The notes beneath the pieces were generated by a model. It ran no database searches, was not told the origin of the DNA, and was given only the letters and a program-made list of their open reading frames with translations. This document shows positions 7,900-16,104 of a DNA stretch of 27,554 nt, piece by piece. This DNA is from a virus, in the IMG/VR virus record IMGVR_UViG_3300006802_000428, positions 1 to 27,554 of that record. The stretch is one strand, 5' to 3'. The stretch's first letter is position 1; each line of letters opens with the position of its first letter. Both the position numbers and the translations under genes were made by a program.

Positions 7900-7935
7900 T
7901 AAACAATTTTTTAAATTTTATAATATTTTATTATG
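7900..7935 (+). promoter_or_regulatory. A/T-only leader of the scaffold gene, shared with the leader at 1979
   Basis: Between the portal stop and the scaffold ATG only one C breaks 33 A/T bases. The block starts TAAACAATT and ends TTTTATTATG, the same beginning and end as the leader at 1979-2000 but with a longer spacer. This is probably a translation initiation region without Shine-Dalgarno. A phage-specific promoter cannot be excluded. Confidence 0.45.
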
Positions 7936-9132
7936 GCACAAGAAGAAAAAGAAGATGTAATCGAAGAGGTTACTGAACCACAAACAGATGCAATTGTTGA
8001 AGAAACACAGCAGCAAGAGGAAACACAAGAGCAACCAGAGTTTAAGAACGAGGTTCTTGAAGACGGTACAATTAAAGTAGATTTAAGATCTTTTAATACT
8101 AATTCTGAGCAGCAAAGCGAAGAGCAAGTAGAAGAAGCCGAAGAAGAAACTACGCAACAAGTTGTAGAAGAAGTTGCAGAAGAAGCTACCGAGGAAGTAA
8201 CTGAAGAACAACCTATAATCGAAGAAGTAACAGACGAAGAAGTACTCGATAAACTAGAAGAAGACATAGAAGAAGCTATTTCAATTGCTGAAGAAAAAGG
8301 TACTGAGCTTCCTGAGAGCATACAAAAAGTTATAGACTTTATGGATGATACTGGAGGTAGTTTGGAAGATTATGTTCAATTAAATAAAGATTACTCAAAT
8401 ATGAGTGATAATGAGTTAGTAGAACAATATTTGAAAGCTACTAAACCTCACTTAACAGATGAAGAAATAAGTTTTGTAATGGAAGACTTATATTCTTACG
8501 ACGAAGATTTAGATGACGAAAGGGATATTAGAAGAAAAAAACTAGCACTTAAAGAGCAAGTTAACAACGCTAAGAATCATTTAGAAGGTCAAAAATCTAA
8601 GTATTACGAAGAAGTAAAAGCTGGTTCAAAGCTAACGCCAGAACAGCAAAAAGCGGTTAACTTTTTTAATCGCTATAACAAAGAAACTGAGGAGACAGCT
8701 AAAGTAGCTGAGCAACAAAAAAGTGTTTTTAATAAGAAAACTGAAGAAGTTTTCTCTGATAAATTCAAAGGTTTTGAATACAATATTGGAGACAAAAAAT
8801 TTAGGTTTAACGTTAATAATGCTTCTGAAGTGAAATCCAAACAGTCTGATATTAATAATTTCATTAAAAAGTTTTTAGATGAAAATAACAATATTAAAGA
8901 CGCTAAAGGTTATCACAAATCGTTGTTTACCGCTATGAATGCTGATGCTATTGCAAACCATTTTTATGAACAAGGTAAAGCTGATGGTATTAAAGGCAGT
9001 ATTGATAGATCTAAGAATATAGATATGGATCCACGTCAGTCTTATCAACCATCAACTCAAACTGGAGGCATAAAAGCTAGAGTGGTTAGCGGTGACAGTT
9101 CTTCTCAATTTAAAGTGAAAATTAAACAATAA
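7933..9132 (+). CDS. Putative head scaffold / capsid assembly protein, acidic N-terminus
   Basis: The 399-aa product lies between portal and MCP, where tailed phages usually encode the scaffold that shapes the prohead. Residues 1 to about 124 are extremely Glu/Gln/Val/Thr-rich (repeated EEVxEE), strongly acidic and probably disordered. The middle (about 125-280) is helical and charged, with coiled-coil potential (LKEQVNNAKNHLEGQKSKYY). The C-terminal part (about 330-399) turns basic and ends FKVKIKQ; a short basic capsid-binding tail is typical of scaffolds. No protease motif is visible. Head-fibre or inner-head proteins are alternatives, since no scaffold family is recognised by sequence; the call rests on position and composition. 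It is separated from the MCP by 20 A/T-rich bases. Confidence 0.55.
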   Translation: MAQEEKEDVIEEVTEPQTDAIVEETQQQEETQEQPEFKNEVLEDGTIKVDLRSFNTNSEQQSEEQVEEAEEETTQQVVEEVAEEATEEVTEEQPIIEEVTDEEVLDKLEEDIEEAISIAEEKGTELPESIQKVIDFMDDTGGSLEDYVQLNKDYSNMSDNELVEQYLKATKPHLTDEEISFVMEDLYSYDEDLDDERDIRRKKLALKEQVNNAKNHLEGQKSKYYEEVKAGSKLTPEQQKAVNFFNRYNKETEETAKVAEQQKSVFNKKTEEVFSDKFKGFEYNIGDKKFRFNVNNASEVKSKQSDINNFIKKFLDENNNIKDAKGYHKSLFTAMNADAIANHFYEQGKADGIKGSIDRSKNIDMDPRQSYQPSTQTGGIKARVVSGDSSSQFKVKIKQ

Positions 9133-9152
9133 CAAATTAAAAATTAAAAATT

Positions 9153-10586
9153 ATGAGTTTTGCAACTGGGGGAGCGTTCCCCGCAGGATTAACTCCTGCA
9201 CCAACCAAAACGTTGTTCGATAAAAACTATTTAGCTATCGGAGACAACGACTTTAACTTTACTAAACAATTCTTACCAGAAGTTTATGAAAAAGAAGTAG
9301 AGCGTTACGGAAATCGTTCTATCTCTTCTTTCTTGCGTATGGTAGGAGCTGAAATGCCAATGGCTTCTGATGAGGTTGTTTGGAGTGAGCAAGGACGTTT
9401 ACACGTAGCTTACGACAATGCAAAAATTGCTACAGTGAACACCGCTACTGATAACACTATCAATATCACCGGACACGCTATTAGAGCAAACCAAACTATT
9501 ATTGTAGCTAACGGTATCACTACTGTTAAAGCTTTCGTTAAGTCAGTAGCTACTGACAGTATCGAAGCTTATCCTTTAACTTCTGCTACATGGCCAGCAA
9601 CTTTCGTAGCCGCTGTAACAAATCCTGATCTTAAAGTATTTGTATACGGTTCTGAATTTGCTAAAGGATCTGCAGGTATGGCTGGTTCGATAGACGCTGG
9701 TTTCCAAAGATTTTCAAATAGCCCAATTATCTTGAAAGACAAATATTCAATCAATGGTTCTGATACCGCTCAAATTGGTTGGGTTGAAGTTACTACTGAG
9801 AACGGAGCTTCTGGATATTTATGGTACTTGAAGTCTGAGCACGAAACAAGACTACGCTTTGAAGATTACTTAGAAATGTCTATGGTAGAAGCTGAAAAAG
9901 CTACTGTCAATATTGACATCTTAGACAGCGCAGGAGTTGATTCTGGAGCTAACGTACGAGGTACTGAAGGTCTTTTTGCTGCTATTGAGTCTAGAGGATT
10001 AGTATTCAACGATCATGATTTCAATAACTCTACAGGCCTTACAGGTCTTGCTGAATTTGATCTTGTTTTACAAGAGCTAGATAAGCAAGGAGCAATTGAA
10101 GAAAACATGATGTTCTTAGATCGTGGTACTTCTTTAGCTATCGATAACATGTTAGCACGTGCTAATTCTTACGGAACTGGTGGTACTTCTTACGGAGTAT
10201 TTAACAATTCTGAAGATATGGCTTTAAATTTAGGTTTCTCTGGTTTTAGACGAGGTTCTTATGACTTCTACAAAACTGATTGGAAATACTTAAATGATGC
10301 TGCTACACGTGGTCTTACTCAAGACATCGATGGTGTTCTTGTGCCAGCAGGTACTTCAACAGTATACGATCAGACATTAGGTAAGAATATCGCTAGACCT
10401 TTCTTGCACGTACGTTACCGAGCTTCTGAAGCTGATGACCGAAGAATGAAATCTTGGATCACTGGTTCAGTTGGAGGAAACTACACTTCTGACATCGACG
10501 AAATGAACGTTCATATGCTATCTGAAAGATGTCTATGCGTTCAAGGAGCTAACAACTTTATCTTATTCAAAGATACTACTGTATAG
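9153..10586 (+). CDS. Major capsid protein (HK97 fold, crAss-like)
   Basis: The 477-aa protein has the position (after portal and scaffold), size and composition of an HK97-fold MCP. Visible blocks are an N-terminal arm (about 1-40), an E-loop-like and spine-helix region (LPEVYEKEVERYGNRSISSF, about 42-61), a beta-rich insert (about 80-170), and C-terminal A-domain-like segments (LRFEDYLEMSMVEAEKATVN; MMFLDRGTSLAIDNML). The end (MLSERCLCVQGANNFILFKD) resembles closing strands of related MCPs as I remember them. Codon use differs from its neighbours: about 24 of 25 Ile codons are ATT or ATC and only one is ATA (9690), while surrounding genes prefer ATA; Arg CGT is also frequent. That fits selection for very high expression. 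A hairpin terminator follows the stop. No N-terminal cleavage site is obvious. Confidence 0.85.
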   Translation: MSFATGGAFPAGLTPAPTKTLFDKNYLAIGDNDFNFTKQFLPEVYEKEVERYGNRSISSFLRMVGAEMPMASDEVVWSEQGRLHVAYDNAKIATVNTATDNTINITGHAIRANQTIIVANGITTVKAFVKSVATDSIEAYPLTSATWPATFVAAVTNPDLKVFVYGSEFAKGSAGMAGSIDAGFQRFSNSPIILKDKYSINGSDTAQIGWVEVTTENGASGYLWYLKSEHETRLRFEDYLEMSMVEAEKATVNIDILDSAGVDSGANVRGTEGLFAAIESRGLVFNDHDFNNSTGLTGLAEFDLVLQELDKQGAIEENMMFLDRGTSLAIDNMLARANSYGTGGTSYGVFNNSEDMALNLGFSGFRRGSYDFYKTDWKYLNDAATRGLTQDIDGVLVPAGTSTVYDQTLGKNIARPFLHVRYRASEADDRRMKSWITGSVGGNYTSDIDEMNVHMLSERCLCVQGANNFILFKDTTV

Positions 10587-10609
10587 TTCTAAAACAAACA
10601 ATGTAAATA

Positions 10610-10650
10610 ATTACCCTCGTCTTAATAACGGGGGTAATATTTACTTTTTA
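10610..10650 (+). terminator. Rho-independent-type terminator after the capsid gene
   Basis: Bases 10610-10620 (ATTACCCTCGT) pair with 10628-10638 (ACGGGGGTAAT) in an 11-bp stem with one G-T wobble and a 7-base loop. A T-rich stretch (TTTACTTTTT) follows. It starts 24 bases after the capsid stop. In such AT-rich DNA, a stem with this many G-C pairs is unlikely to be chance. It may end most capsid transcripts or protect their 3' ends. Confidence 0.75.
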
Positions 10651-10674
10651 AATTTTTAATTTTATTATATTATG
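10647..10674 (+). promoter_or_regulatory. A/T-rich leader ending TTTTATTATATTATG
   Basis: Directly after the terminator, an all-A/T stretch leads into the ATG at 10672. It resembles the leaders at 1979 and 7900. No Shine-Dalgarno sequence is present. Its place just after a terminator would allow a promoter here, but no known -33/-7 Bacteroidetes boxes are recognisable. Confidence 0.35.
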
Positions 10675-11511
10675 GCAAATAAAAAAACTAGTACAGAAAC
10701 TGTACATACTGAAGAGGTTTTGGTTGAAAAAACAACTACTCAAAAACCTAAAGAAATAAAAACACCAAAAAAACCTGATTGGGAGTTTAAAGATAGAACT
10801 TATTACTTAATGGATGGTAAGCAACCTTTAGTTTTAACTATACCTGGCAAGCATACTGAAAAAAGAAGCTTACTATGGTTTGACGAAGAAAAAGGTTACC
10901 AAAGAGAGCTAAGATACGCAACTAATCAACACAGTCCATTCGTTGATGAACAAGAAGGACCTGTAACTTTGGAGCATATCATATTTAGAAATGGATCTCT
11001 AACTGTTCCAGCGCGTAAAGCTAATTTACAAAAGTTATTATCGCTATATCACCCACTTAAAGATCAAGTATTTTTTGAATTCGATGCTGTAGCTGTAGCG
11101 GAATATGATTTAGACGATATAGAGATAGAAATAGATGCTCTAAACTTGGCTAGAGAATTAGACATAGACATGCTAGAAGCTATACTTCGAGTAGAATTTG
11201 GTAACAAGGTATCTAACATGACATCTAAAGAAATAAAAAGAGATGCTATGATATATGCTAAGAGAGCACCAAAAACATTTATAACGCTAGCAAACGACGA
11301 TAACGTACATTTGCGTAATATTGGCGTAAGAGCTGTTGAGCAAGGACTTGTAAATTTATCACAAGATCAACGAAGCTTTAGCTGGTCTTCAACAGGAAGA
11401 AAACTATTTAATATACCATTTGATGAAAATCCATACTCAGCGCTAGCTGCTTGGTTTAAAACAGATGAAGGTGTAGAAGTTTTCAAAAGTGTAGAAAAAC
11501 AATTAAAATAA
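10672..11511 (+). CDS. Conserved head-associated protein (279 aa), unknown role
   Basis: The first about 35 residues are a Lys/Thr/Glu/Pro-rich, probably disordered arm (ending KEIKTPKKPDWEF). The next part (about 38-130) is beta-rich with conserved-looking blocks (RTYYLMDGKQPLVL, EKGYQRELRYATNQ, HIIFRNGSLTVP). The rest is helical (DLDDIEIEIDALNLARELDI; TSKEIKRDAMIYAKRAP), closing with an ALAAWFKTDEG segment. I recognise the general pattern from other aquatic Bacteroidetes phages but know no function. Its place between MCP and the ring proteins, with hairpins on both sides, suggests a separately controlled virion protein, perhaps an auxiliary capsid or completion protein. The start is supported by the A/T leader. 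Confidence 0.6.
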   Translation: MANKKTSTETVHTEEVLVEKTTTQKPKEIKTPKKPDWEFKDRTYYLMDGKQPLVLTIPGKHTEKRSLLWFDEEKGYQRELRYATNQHSPFVDEQEGPVTLEHIIFRNGSLTVPARKANLQKLLSLYHPLKDQVFFEFDAVAVAEYDLDDIEIEIDALNLARELDIDMLEAILRVEFGNKVSNMTSKEIKRDAMIYAKRAPKTFITLANDDNVHLRNIGVRAVEQGLVNLSQDQRSFSWSSTGRKLFNIPFDENPYSALAAWFKTDEGVEVFKSVEKQLK

Positions 11512-11527
11512 TCAAGCACTTATATGA

Positions 11528-11553
11528 GGTGGTCATCTCTATAGGTGACCACT
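11528..11553 (+). terminator. Hairpin between head protein and ring-protein genes
   Basis: Bases 11528-11538 (GGTGGTCATCT) pair with 11543-11553 (AGGTGACCACT) around a 4-base loop: about 11 bp with two G-T wobbles. The downstream flank is A-rich (AAATATAAAAAAAG), so the U-tract of a classical terminator is missing. It may act as a weak terminator, an RNA-processing site or a structure near the next start (ATG at 11573, 19 bases downstream). Confidence 0.5.
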
Positions 11554-11572
11554 AAATATAAAAAAAGAAATT

Positions 11573-12271
11573 ATGGCAGTAAATATAAACACAGTTTATC
11601 TAAGGGTTTTAGCTATAGCCAATAAAGAACAAAGAGGCTATATAACTCCGCAAGAATTTAACACGCTTGCAAATCAAGCTCAATTAGATATATTTGAGCA
11701 ATATTTTTATGATCTTAATCAATTTTTAAGACTGCCAGGCAACGATACCATCCATTCGGATGCTGTCGATATGTTAGAAGAAAAAATAAGTATTTTTGAA
11801 AGATTCGATGTTCCAATAGGCATCGGAAATCTAACAACTCTAGGTGTATATAGACTTGGTGCTATATACAATAGAACACTTATAGATGGCGTTAATGTTA
11901 AAGTAGAAGCACAGCGCCTTAATCCAAACGAAATACGACACTACTTAAACTCTCCATTAACTGCTCCAACAGTTAAAAGACCCGTATTTTACATACAAAC
12001 AAATCAAATAACTGTTTTACCACCTGAAGCAGATAGTTTAACTATGAACTATATAGTTAAGCCCGCCACAGTTTACTGGGGTTATACTATAATTAATGAT
12101 GAAGCGCTTTATAATCCTTCAACATCTACAGATTTTGAACTTCACCCATCAGAGGAAACTGAATTAGTTTTAAAAATACTATCTTTAGCAGGTGTAGTTA
12201 TAAGAGATCCACAACTATACCAAATAGCAGCCGCAGAAGACGCTAAAAATATTCAACAAGAAAAACAATAA
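11573..12271 (+). CDS. Head-tail connector / ring protein (232 aa)
   Basis: The N-terminus (NTVYLRVLAIANKEQRGYIT, then PQEFNTLANQAQLDIFEQYF) is a helical block that I recall as strongly conserved in crAss-like and marine Bacteroidetes podoviruses. The middle is beta-rich (LGVYRLGAIYNRTLIDGVNV; RPVFYIQTNQITVLPPEADS), and the C-terminus is helical and Ala-rich. Helix-rich proteins of this size encoded after the MCP usually form rings between portal and tail, comparable in role to T7 gp11 or P22 gp4. The gene starts after a hairpin and is separated from the next by three bases. The exact ring position is unknown. Confidence 0.6.
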   Translation: MAVNINTVYLRVLAIANKEQRGYITPQEFNTLANQAQLDIFEQYFYDLNQFLRLPGNDTIHSDAVDMLEEKISIFERFDVPIGIGNLTTLGVYRLGAIYNRTLIDGVNVKVEAQRLNPNEIRHYLNSPLTAPTVKRPVFYIQTNQITVLPPEADSLTMNYIVKPATVYWGYTIINDEALYNPSTSTDFELHPSEETELVLKILSLAGVVIRDPQLYQIAAAEDAKNIQQEKQ

Positions 12272-12274
12272 GAC

Positions 12275-13360
12275 ATGGCATTATTTAAAGGAACAGAAAG
12301 ACAGTACTACACTAATAGCGCATCTTTTACGGGTGATGGGGTACGGGTTTTATATTCGCTAACTGCAGTGTTCAGTCCTGCGCCTGCCGAAGGAGAATTT
12401 GAAGTATTCATAGACGGTGTAGAGCAGAGTAGTAGTACTTATACATATGCGCCTAATCAAATAACATTTCTTACCGCTCCAGCAGACGGGGCTATAATAC
12501 TGGTAAAGCAATTAGCAGAAAATGAAAAGCTAGGTAATTATCAGTATATATCTATAGATGATTTAGTTAACAACTTTAGGGTTGGTTATGTTGGAGAAGG
12601 TAAAATAATATCAAAAGTAAAAATACCTGATATAAATTTTCACTGCCAAAGAGCAATTGCAGAATTAAGCTACGATACACTTAGATCTGAGAAGTCACAA
12701 GAAATAGAAATACCTCCATCATTAAAGATGAAACTTCCACATGACTATGTAAACTACGTACAGTTTTCATATAAAGATGAGTCAGGTGTTGAAAGAATAA
12801 TTTATCCAGCTAGAAAAACAAGTAATCCTACAGCTATAATACAAGACGCTAACTATGATTACGCTTTTGATAATGATGACTCGTTGCTAAAAGCTTTTGA
12901 TTCAGAAACATGGAAAGCTTTTAAATCAGCTACATCTGTTCAAGAGAATGCAGAAAATATAACTGATCTAGACGTTGATGCCACTATGGCTGAAGGTAGA
13001 AGATATGGACTAACTCCAGAACACGCACAATTTAATGGCTTATTTTACATAGACAATGAAAGAGGTTATGTGTTCTTTAGTTCAGATCTTAATAGCAAAA
13101 TAGTAACTATTAAATATATAAGCGATAATCTAGGTACTGAAAACGAAATGAGGGTACATAAGTTCGCTGAAGAAGCTGTATACAAACATATAGCTCACGC
13201 TATATTGGCAGCAAGAATAGGTACGCCTGAATATCTGGTAGCTAGATTTAAAAAAGAAAAGAAAGCTGCTATAAGACAAGCTAAATTAAGATTATCTAAT
13301 CTAAAAATAGAAGAGATGAATCTAATAATGAAAAACAAATCTAAAATAATTAAACACTAA
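12275..13360 (+). CDS. Ring/connector protein with N-terminal fibre-like beta domain (361 aa)
   Basis: Two parts are visible. Residues about 10-80 form a small beta-sandwich pattern (FTGDGVRVLYSL ... FEVFIDGVEQ ... NQITFLTAPADGAIILVKQL), of the type often seen in phage fibre and tail-surface proteins. From about residue 90 the protein resembles the connector family of its neighbour: ISIDDLVNNFRVGYVGEG, KVKIPDINFHCQRAIAELSY and IPPSLKMKLPHDYVNYVQF. It ends in a long basic helix (FKKEKKAAIRQAKLRLSNL). It lies three bases after the previous connector gene and three bases before the tail nozzle gene, so it probably joins portal rings to the tail. The extra domain could dock appendages. No catalytic motif is seen. 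Confidence 0.6.
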   Translation: MALFKGTERQYYTNSASFTGDGVRVLYSLTAVFSPAPAEGEFEVFIDGVEQSSSTYTYAPNQITFLTAPADGAIILVKQLAENEKLGNYQYISIDDLVNNFRVGYVGEGKIISKVKIPDINFHCQRAIAELSYDTLRSEKSQEIEIPPSLKMKLPHDYVNYVQFSYKDESGVERIIYPARKTSNPTAIIQDANYDYAFDNDDSLLKAFDSETWKAFKSATSVQENAENITDLDVDATMAEGRRYGLTPEHAQFNGLFYIDNERGYVFFSSDLNSKIVTIKYISDNLGTENEMRVHKFAEEAVYKHIAHAILAARIGTPEYLVARFKKEKKAAIRQAKLRLSNLKIEEMNLIMKNKSKIIKH

Positions 13361-13363
13361 TAC

Positions 13364-15265
13364 ATGCCAGAATTAAAGAGAACGTTCAGCGGAGGCGCCA
13401 TGAACAAAGATCTTGATGAAAGACTCGTACCTAGCGGTCAATATCGAGATGCTTTAAATGTTCAAGTGTCTACTTCGGAAGGTGCTGATGTTGGCGCCTT
13501 GCAGAATATATTAGGTAATAAATTACCGACTAGCAGTATTGCTTCTAATATAGGTAATTATCCTTTTGTAGTTGGTTCTATACGTAGAGATGAAACTGAA
13601 TGCATATATTGGTTTGTAACTAGTCAGACTAAAAGCTTGGTTATAGAATACAATCAATCTTCAAACACTATAACACCTCTACTTGTAGATGAAAACGGTG
13701 TATTGGGTTTTAGTAGAGACAACTTAATAACTGGCATAGAAATATTAGACGATTTTTTAATTTGGACGGATAACCTAACGGAGCCAAAAATAATTAAAAT
13801 ATCTAAATGGAGAGATGAATACGCTAATGGATCTTGGACGCATACGCAAGTAGATGGAGGAGATTTTGAAGAGAAGCACTGTACAGTAATAAAAGAAGGT
13901 CCTAAAAGCCCACCATCTTTAAAAATGGCTAGAACTACAAGAAGTGGACCAATATCTGCGACACTCAATAATAAGGCTTTTACCTACTTAGATGACGATG
14001 GAGATTGGCAACCAATAGAAACTGGTGAGTATACGGATCAAGATGGAGACGGTGATGCTGACTCTGCTTTAAATAGACCTCTAGCAAATCCTGCAAATAG
14101 TGAAATAATATTTTCTGGTACAGCTCCAGATTTTAGAGAAGGAGACAAACTAAAAATAACTTTGTTAAACACTGATGAAGACGTGCCTGACGAAGATGTT
14201 TATGTTATAGCTTCAGTAGAACAAACGTTTAAAGCTTATCCTAAAATATTTAAAATAAATATCGATGCAGTTAGTGAATATATAGAGCAGGGAGTTCAAA
14301 ATTGGAAAGTTGAACTTATACAAAAACCTGCTTTGTTTGAAACTAAATTTGTCAGGTTTGCATATAGATACAAATATGAAGACGGAGAATACTCTACAAT
14401 ATCTCCTTTTAGCGGAGTAGCTTTTCTTGGTGATCAGTTTGATTATGATCCTAAAAAAGGTTATAATCTAGGCATGGTAAACCAATTAAGGGTGTTAGAG
14501 GTTAGAGACTGGGCACAAAACGTACCATATGGCGTCGTAGAAGTAGATATACTATATAAAGATTCTGTTTCAAATAATATATACGTAGTTAAAAGCATAA
14601 AAACCACTGATCCTGAGTACACGGATAGTGGAACTTTTCTTGATCCATATACTGGTAGATTAGAAATTGAATCAGAGTTAATATATAAAGTAATACCATC
14701 TAATCAAATATTAAGACCATATGATAATGTTCCAAAGAAAGCAAAAGCACTTGCAGTATCTGGAAATAGAATATTATTCGGCAATTATACCGAAAATTAC
14801 AATGTAACTAAAGATAATAAAGAAATAACTGTTAAGTTTGCGTTAACTGTTTCAAGTGCAGAATATGCATCGACCTTCGCTGTACCATCAATAAAATCTC
14901 AAAGAACTTATCAATTAGGTGTAGTATATAGAGATAAGTATGGTAGAGAAACTCCTGTATTAACTGACACAACAGGATCTGTTACACTAAACAAAGGATT
15001 TGCAGTAAGCAGAAACCATATTAGGATTAGAATAACAAGCCCTATGCCAGATTGGGTTGATAGTTACAAATACTACATAAAAGAAACTTCTCAACCATAT
15101 TACAACTTAGCGTTAGACAGACACTACGCAGCAGAAGACGGAAACGTATGGATAGCTTTTCCATCTTCTGAAAGAAATAAAATTCAAGAAGATACATTTG
15201 TTATACTAAAAAAGAGCACGATTCTGATAAATTTGTTGAAGACGAAGCTAAATACAAGATATTAG
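13364..15265 (+). CDS. Tail nozzle ('muzzle') protein, N-terminal part; gene broken downstream
   Basis: The start (MPELKRTFSGGAMNKDLDER, then LVPSGQYRDALNVQ) is a pattern I associate with the beta-propeller tail nozzle proteins of podoviruses (P22 gp10/T7 gp12 type), which form the channel at the tip of the tail. Beta-rich repeats follow through residue 617. The natural protein seems to continue in the -1 frame from 15214 (EHDSDKFVEDEAKYKILAIE); in the zero frame only a 17-residue tail without similarity to neighbours (STILINLL...) follows before TAG at 15263. The change lies on A_AAA_AAG at 15208-15214. Joined with the next two fragments, the product would be about 1,476 aa. A single-base deletion in the A-run (real or an assembly error) or programmed -1 frameshifting would explain it. 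Confidence 0.75.
   Translation: MPELKRTFSGGAMNKDLDERLVPSGQYRDALNVQVSTSEGADVGALQNILGNKLPTSSIASNIGNYPFVVGSIRRDETECIYWFVTSQTKSLVIEYNQSSNTITPLLVDENGVLGFSRDNLITGIEILDDFLIWTDNLTEPKIIKISKWRDEYANGSWTHTQVDGGDFEEKHCTVIKEGPKSPPSLKMARTTRSGPISATLNNKAFTYLDDDGDWQPIETGEYTDQDGDGDADSALNRPLANPANSEIIFSGTAPDFREGDKLKITLLNTDEDVPDEDVYVIASVEQTFKAYPKIFKINIDAVSEYIEQGVQNWKVELIQKPALFETKFVRFAYRYKYEDGEYSTISPFSGVAFLGDQFDYDPKKGYNLGMVNQLRVLEVRDWAQNVPYGVVEVDILYKDSVSNNIYVVKSIKTTDPEYTDSGTFLDPYTGRLEIESELIYKVIPSNQILRPYDNVPKKAKALAVSGNRILFGNYTENYNVTKDNKEITVKFALTVSSAEYASTFAVPSIKSQRTYQLGVVYRDKYGRETPVLTDTTGSVTLNKGFAVSRNHIRIRITSPMPDWVDSYKYYIKETSQPYYNLALDRHYAAEDGNVWIAFPSSERNKIQEDTFVILKKSTILINLLKTKLNTRY
15208..15214 (+). other. A_AAA_AAG slippery heptamer at the frame change
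   Basis: In the zero frame the codons are CTA AAA AAG. This is the dnaX-type heptamer, the most shift-prone -1 sequence in bacteria. Slipping one base back gives AAA AAA GAG and reads ...ILKKEHDSDKF, which joins the two frames smoothly. I find no strong downstream stem-loop and no good upstream Shine-Dalgarno stimulator, so a lost A in a seven-A run is at least as likely. Confidence 0.5.
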
Positions 15266-16104
15266 CCATAGAAAACGAAGCGCCAGATTTTATAAAGGAA
15301 GAAAATGTTTCTAAAGGTAAATTACAAAGAAATTTAATAGGTGGTTCTGGCAGCGTATACGCTGGTACTGGTTGGCCTTCGCCTGACGGTAGCTTTGTAG
15401 ACATAAAAGCTGAAGATTGGCAAAAAATATATGGAGGTGCTGGAGATTCTCAATCAACAGCGATCCCAGTACACCAACTCTCAGATTTAGTTCTCAGAGT
15501 TTATAATGATAAAAATAGAACTAACTTTTACGAAATAGCTAACATACAGTATAGAGCAGATATTGCTCCTGTAGTATACAGAGTTTACATCCAAGGAACT
15601 TTTGACGACCAAGATGTTGCCTTTGTAGGAGATTACAATGAAAACGAAACTGATTTATCTTTAGAAATATTTCAAAAAACATCTAAAGCAAAACCAGAGT
15701 TTCAAGGTAGATTTTTTGCAAAAATACAAAGAGATCTTACTTTGAACAATTCATTGTTGCGCCAAGAGCAGATAGAAGAATATAGAGTAATAAACACACA
15801 ATATGCATATGATCTGCAGGGTCGGAGTGGTAAAGGTTTTTGGAGAGATACTGTTAAAGGTAGATACCCAGGACAAACAGCTGTAAATTCCGGTACCAAT
15901 ACTTCAGCTCAATGGTTTTTCTGCAGAAACTCTTATCATCGCGCGCATTATGGCGGAGGACCTATGACTACTAATGGTGTTATAGAAAGAGGTGGAAAAG
16001 GTTCAATGACAGGTCAGGGATTCGGTTGTCGAGCTGGTGAAAATATAATAGAAATAGCTACTCACGCATTTGGACCTTCATTAGATAAATTTAAAAAGAA
16101 TTAA
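15214..16104 (+). CDS. Tail nozzle protein, middle fragment (-1 frame, no start codon)
   Basis: This 296-codon stretch continues the upstream gene in the -1 frame and ends at an in-frame TAA (16102-16104). It has no credible start: the earliest start-like codon is a TTG at 15742, well inside conserved-looking sequence. Recognisable blocks include EDEAKYKILAIENEAPDFIK, LQRNLIGGSGSVYAG, YEIANIQYRADIAPVVYRVY and the aromatic/Gly-rich GRSGKGFWRDTVKGRYPG. It is rich in strands, as expected for a propeller-type tail protein. The same frame continues in clear coding sequence right after the TAA (DKWRVGGWTDLGRED), so the stop interrupts a single polypeptide. It is probably expressed only if the frame change and stop are bypassed or are assembly artefacts. 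Confidence 0.6.
   Translation, partial: EHDSDKFVEDEAKYKILAIENEAPDFIKEENVSKGKLQRNLIGGSGSVYAGTGWPSPDGSFVDIKAEDWQKIYGGAGDSQSTAIPVHQLSDLVLRVYNDKNRTNFYEIANIQYRADIAPVVYRVYIQGTFDDQDVAFVGDYNENETDLSLEIFQKTSKAKPEFQGRFFAKIQRDLTLNNSLLRQEQIEEYRVINTQYAYDLQGRSGKGFWRDTVKGRYPGQTAVNSGTNTSAQWFFCRNSYHRAHYGGGPMTTNGVIERGGKGSMTGQGFGCRAGENIIEIATHAFGPSLDKFKKN

Noticed and set aside
7911-8321. Minus-strand ORF of 136 aa opposite the scaffold gene
   Set aside because: Ser/Cys-rich mirror of a Glu-rich coding strand; the plus-strand gene has the right context and start.
15742-16104. Separate 120-aa gene starting at TTG
   Set aside because: The frame is open and protein-like far upstream of this TTG, continuing the tail gene; it is an internal piece.
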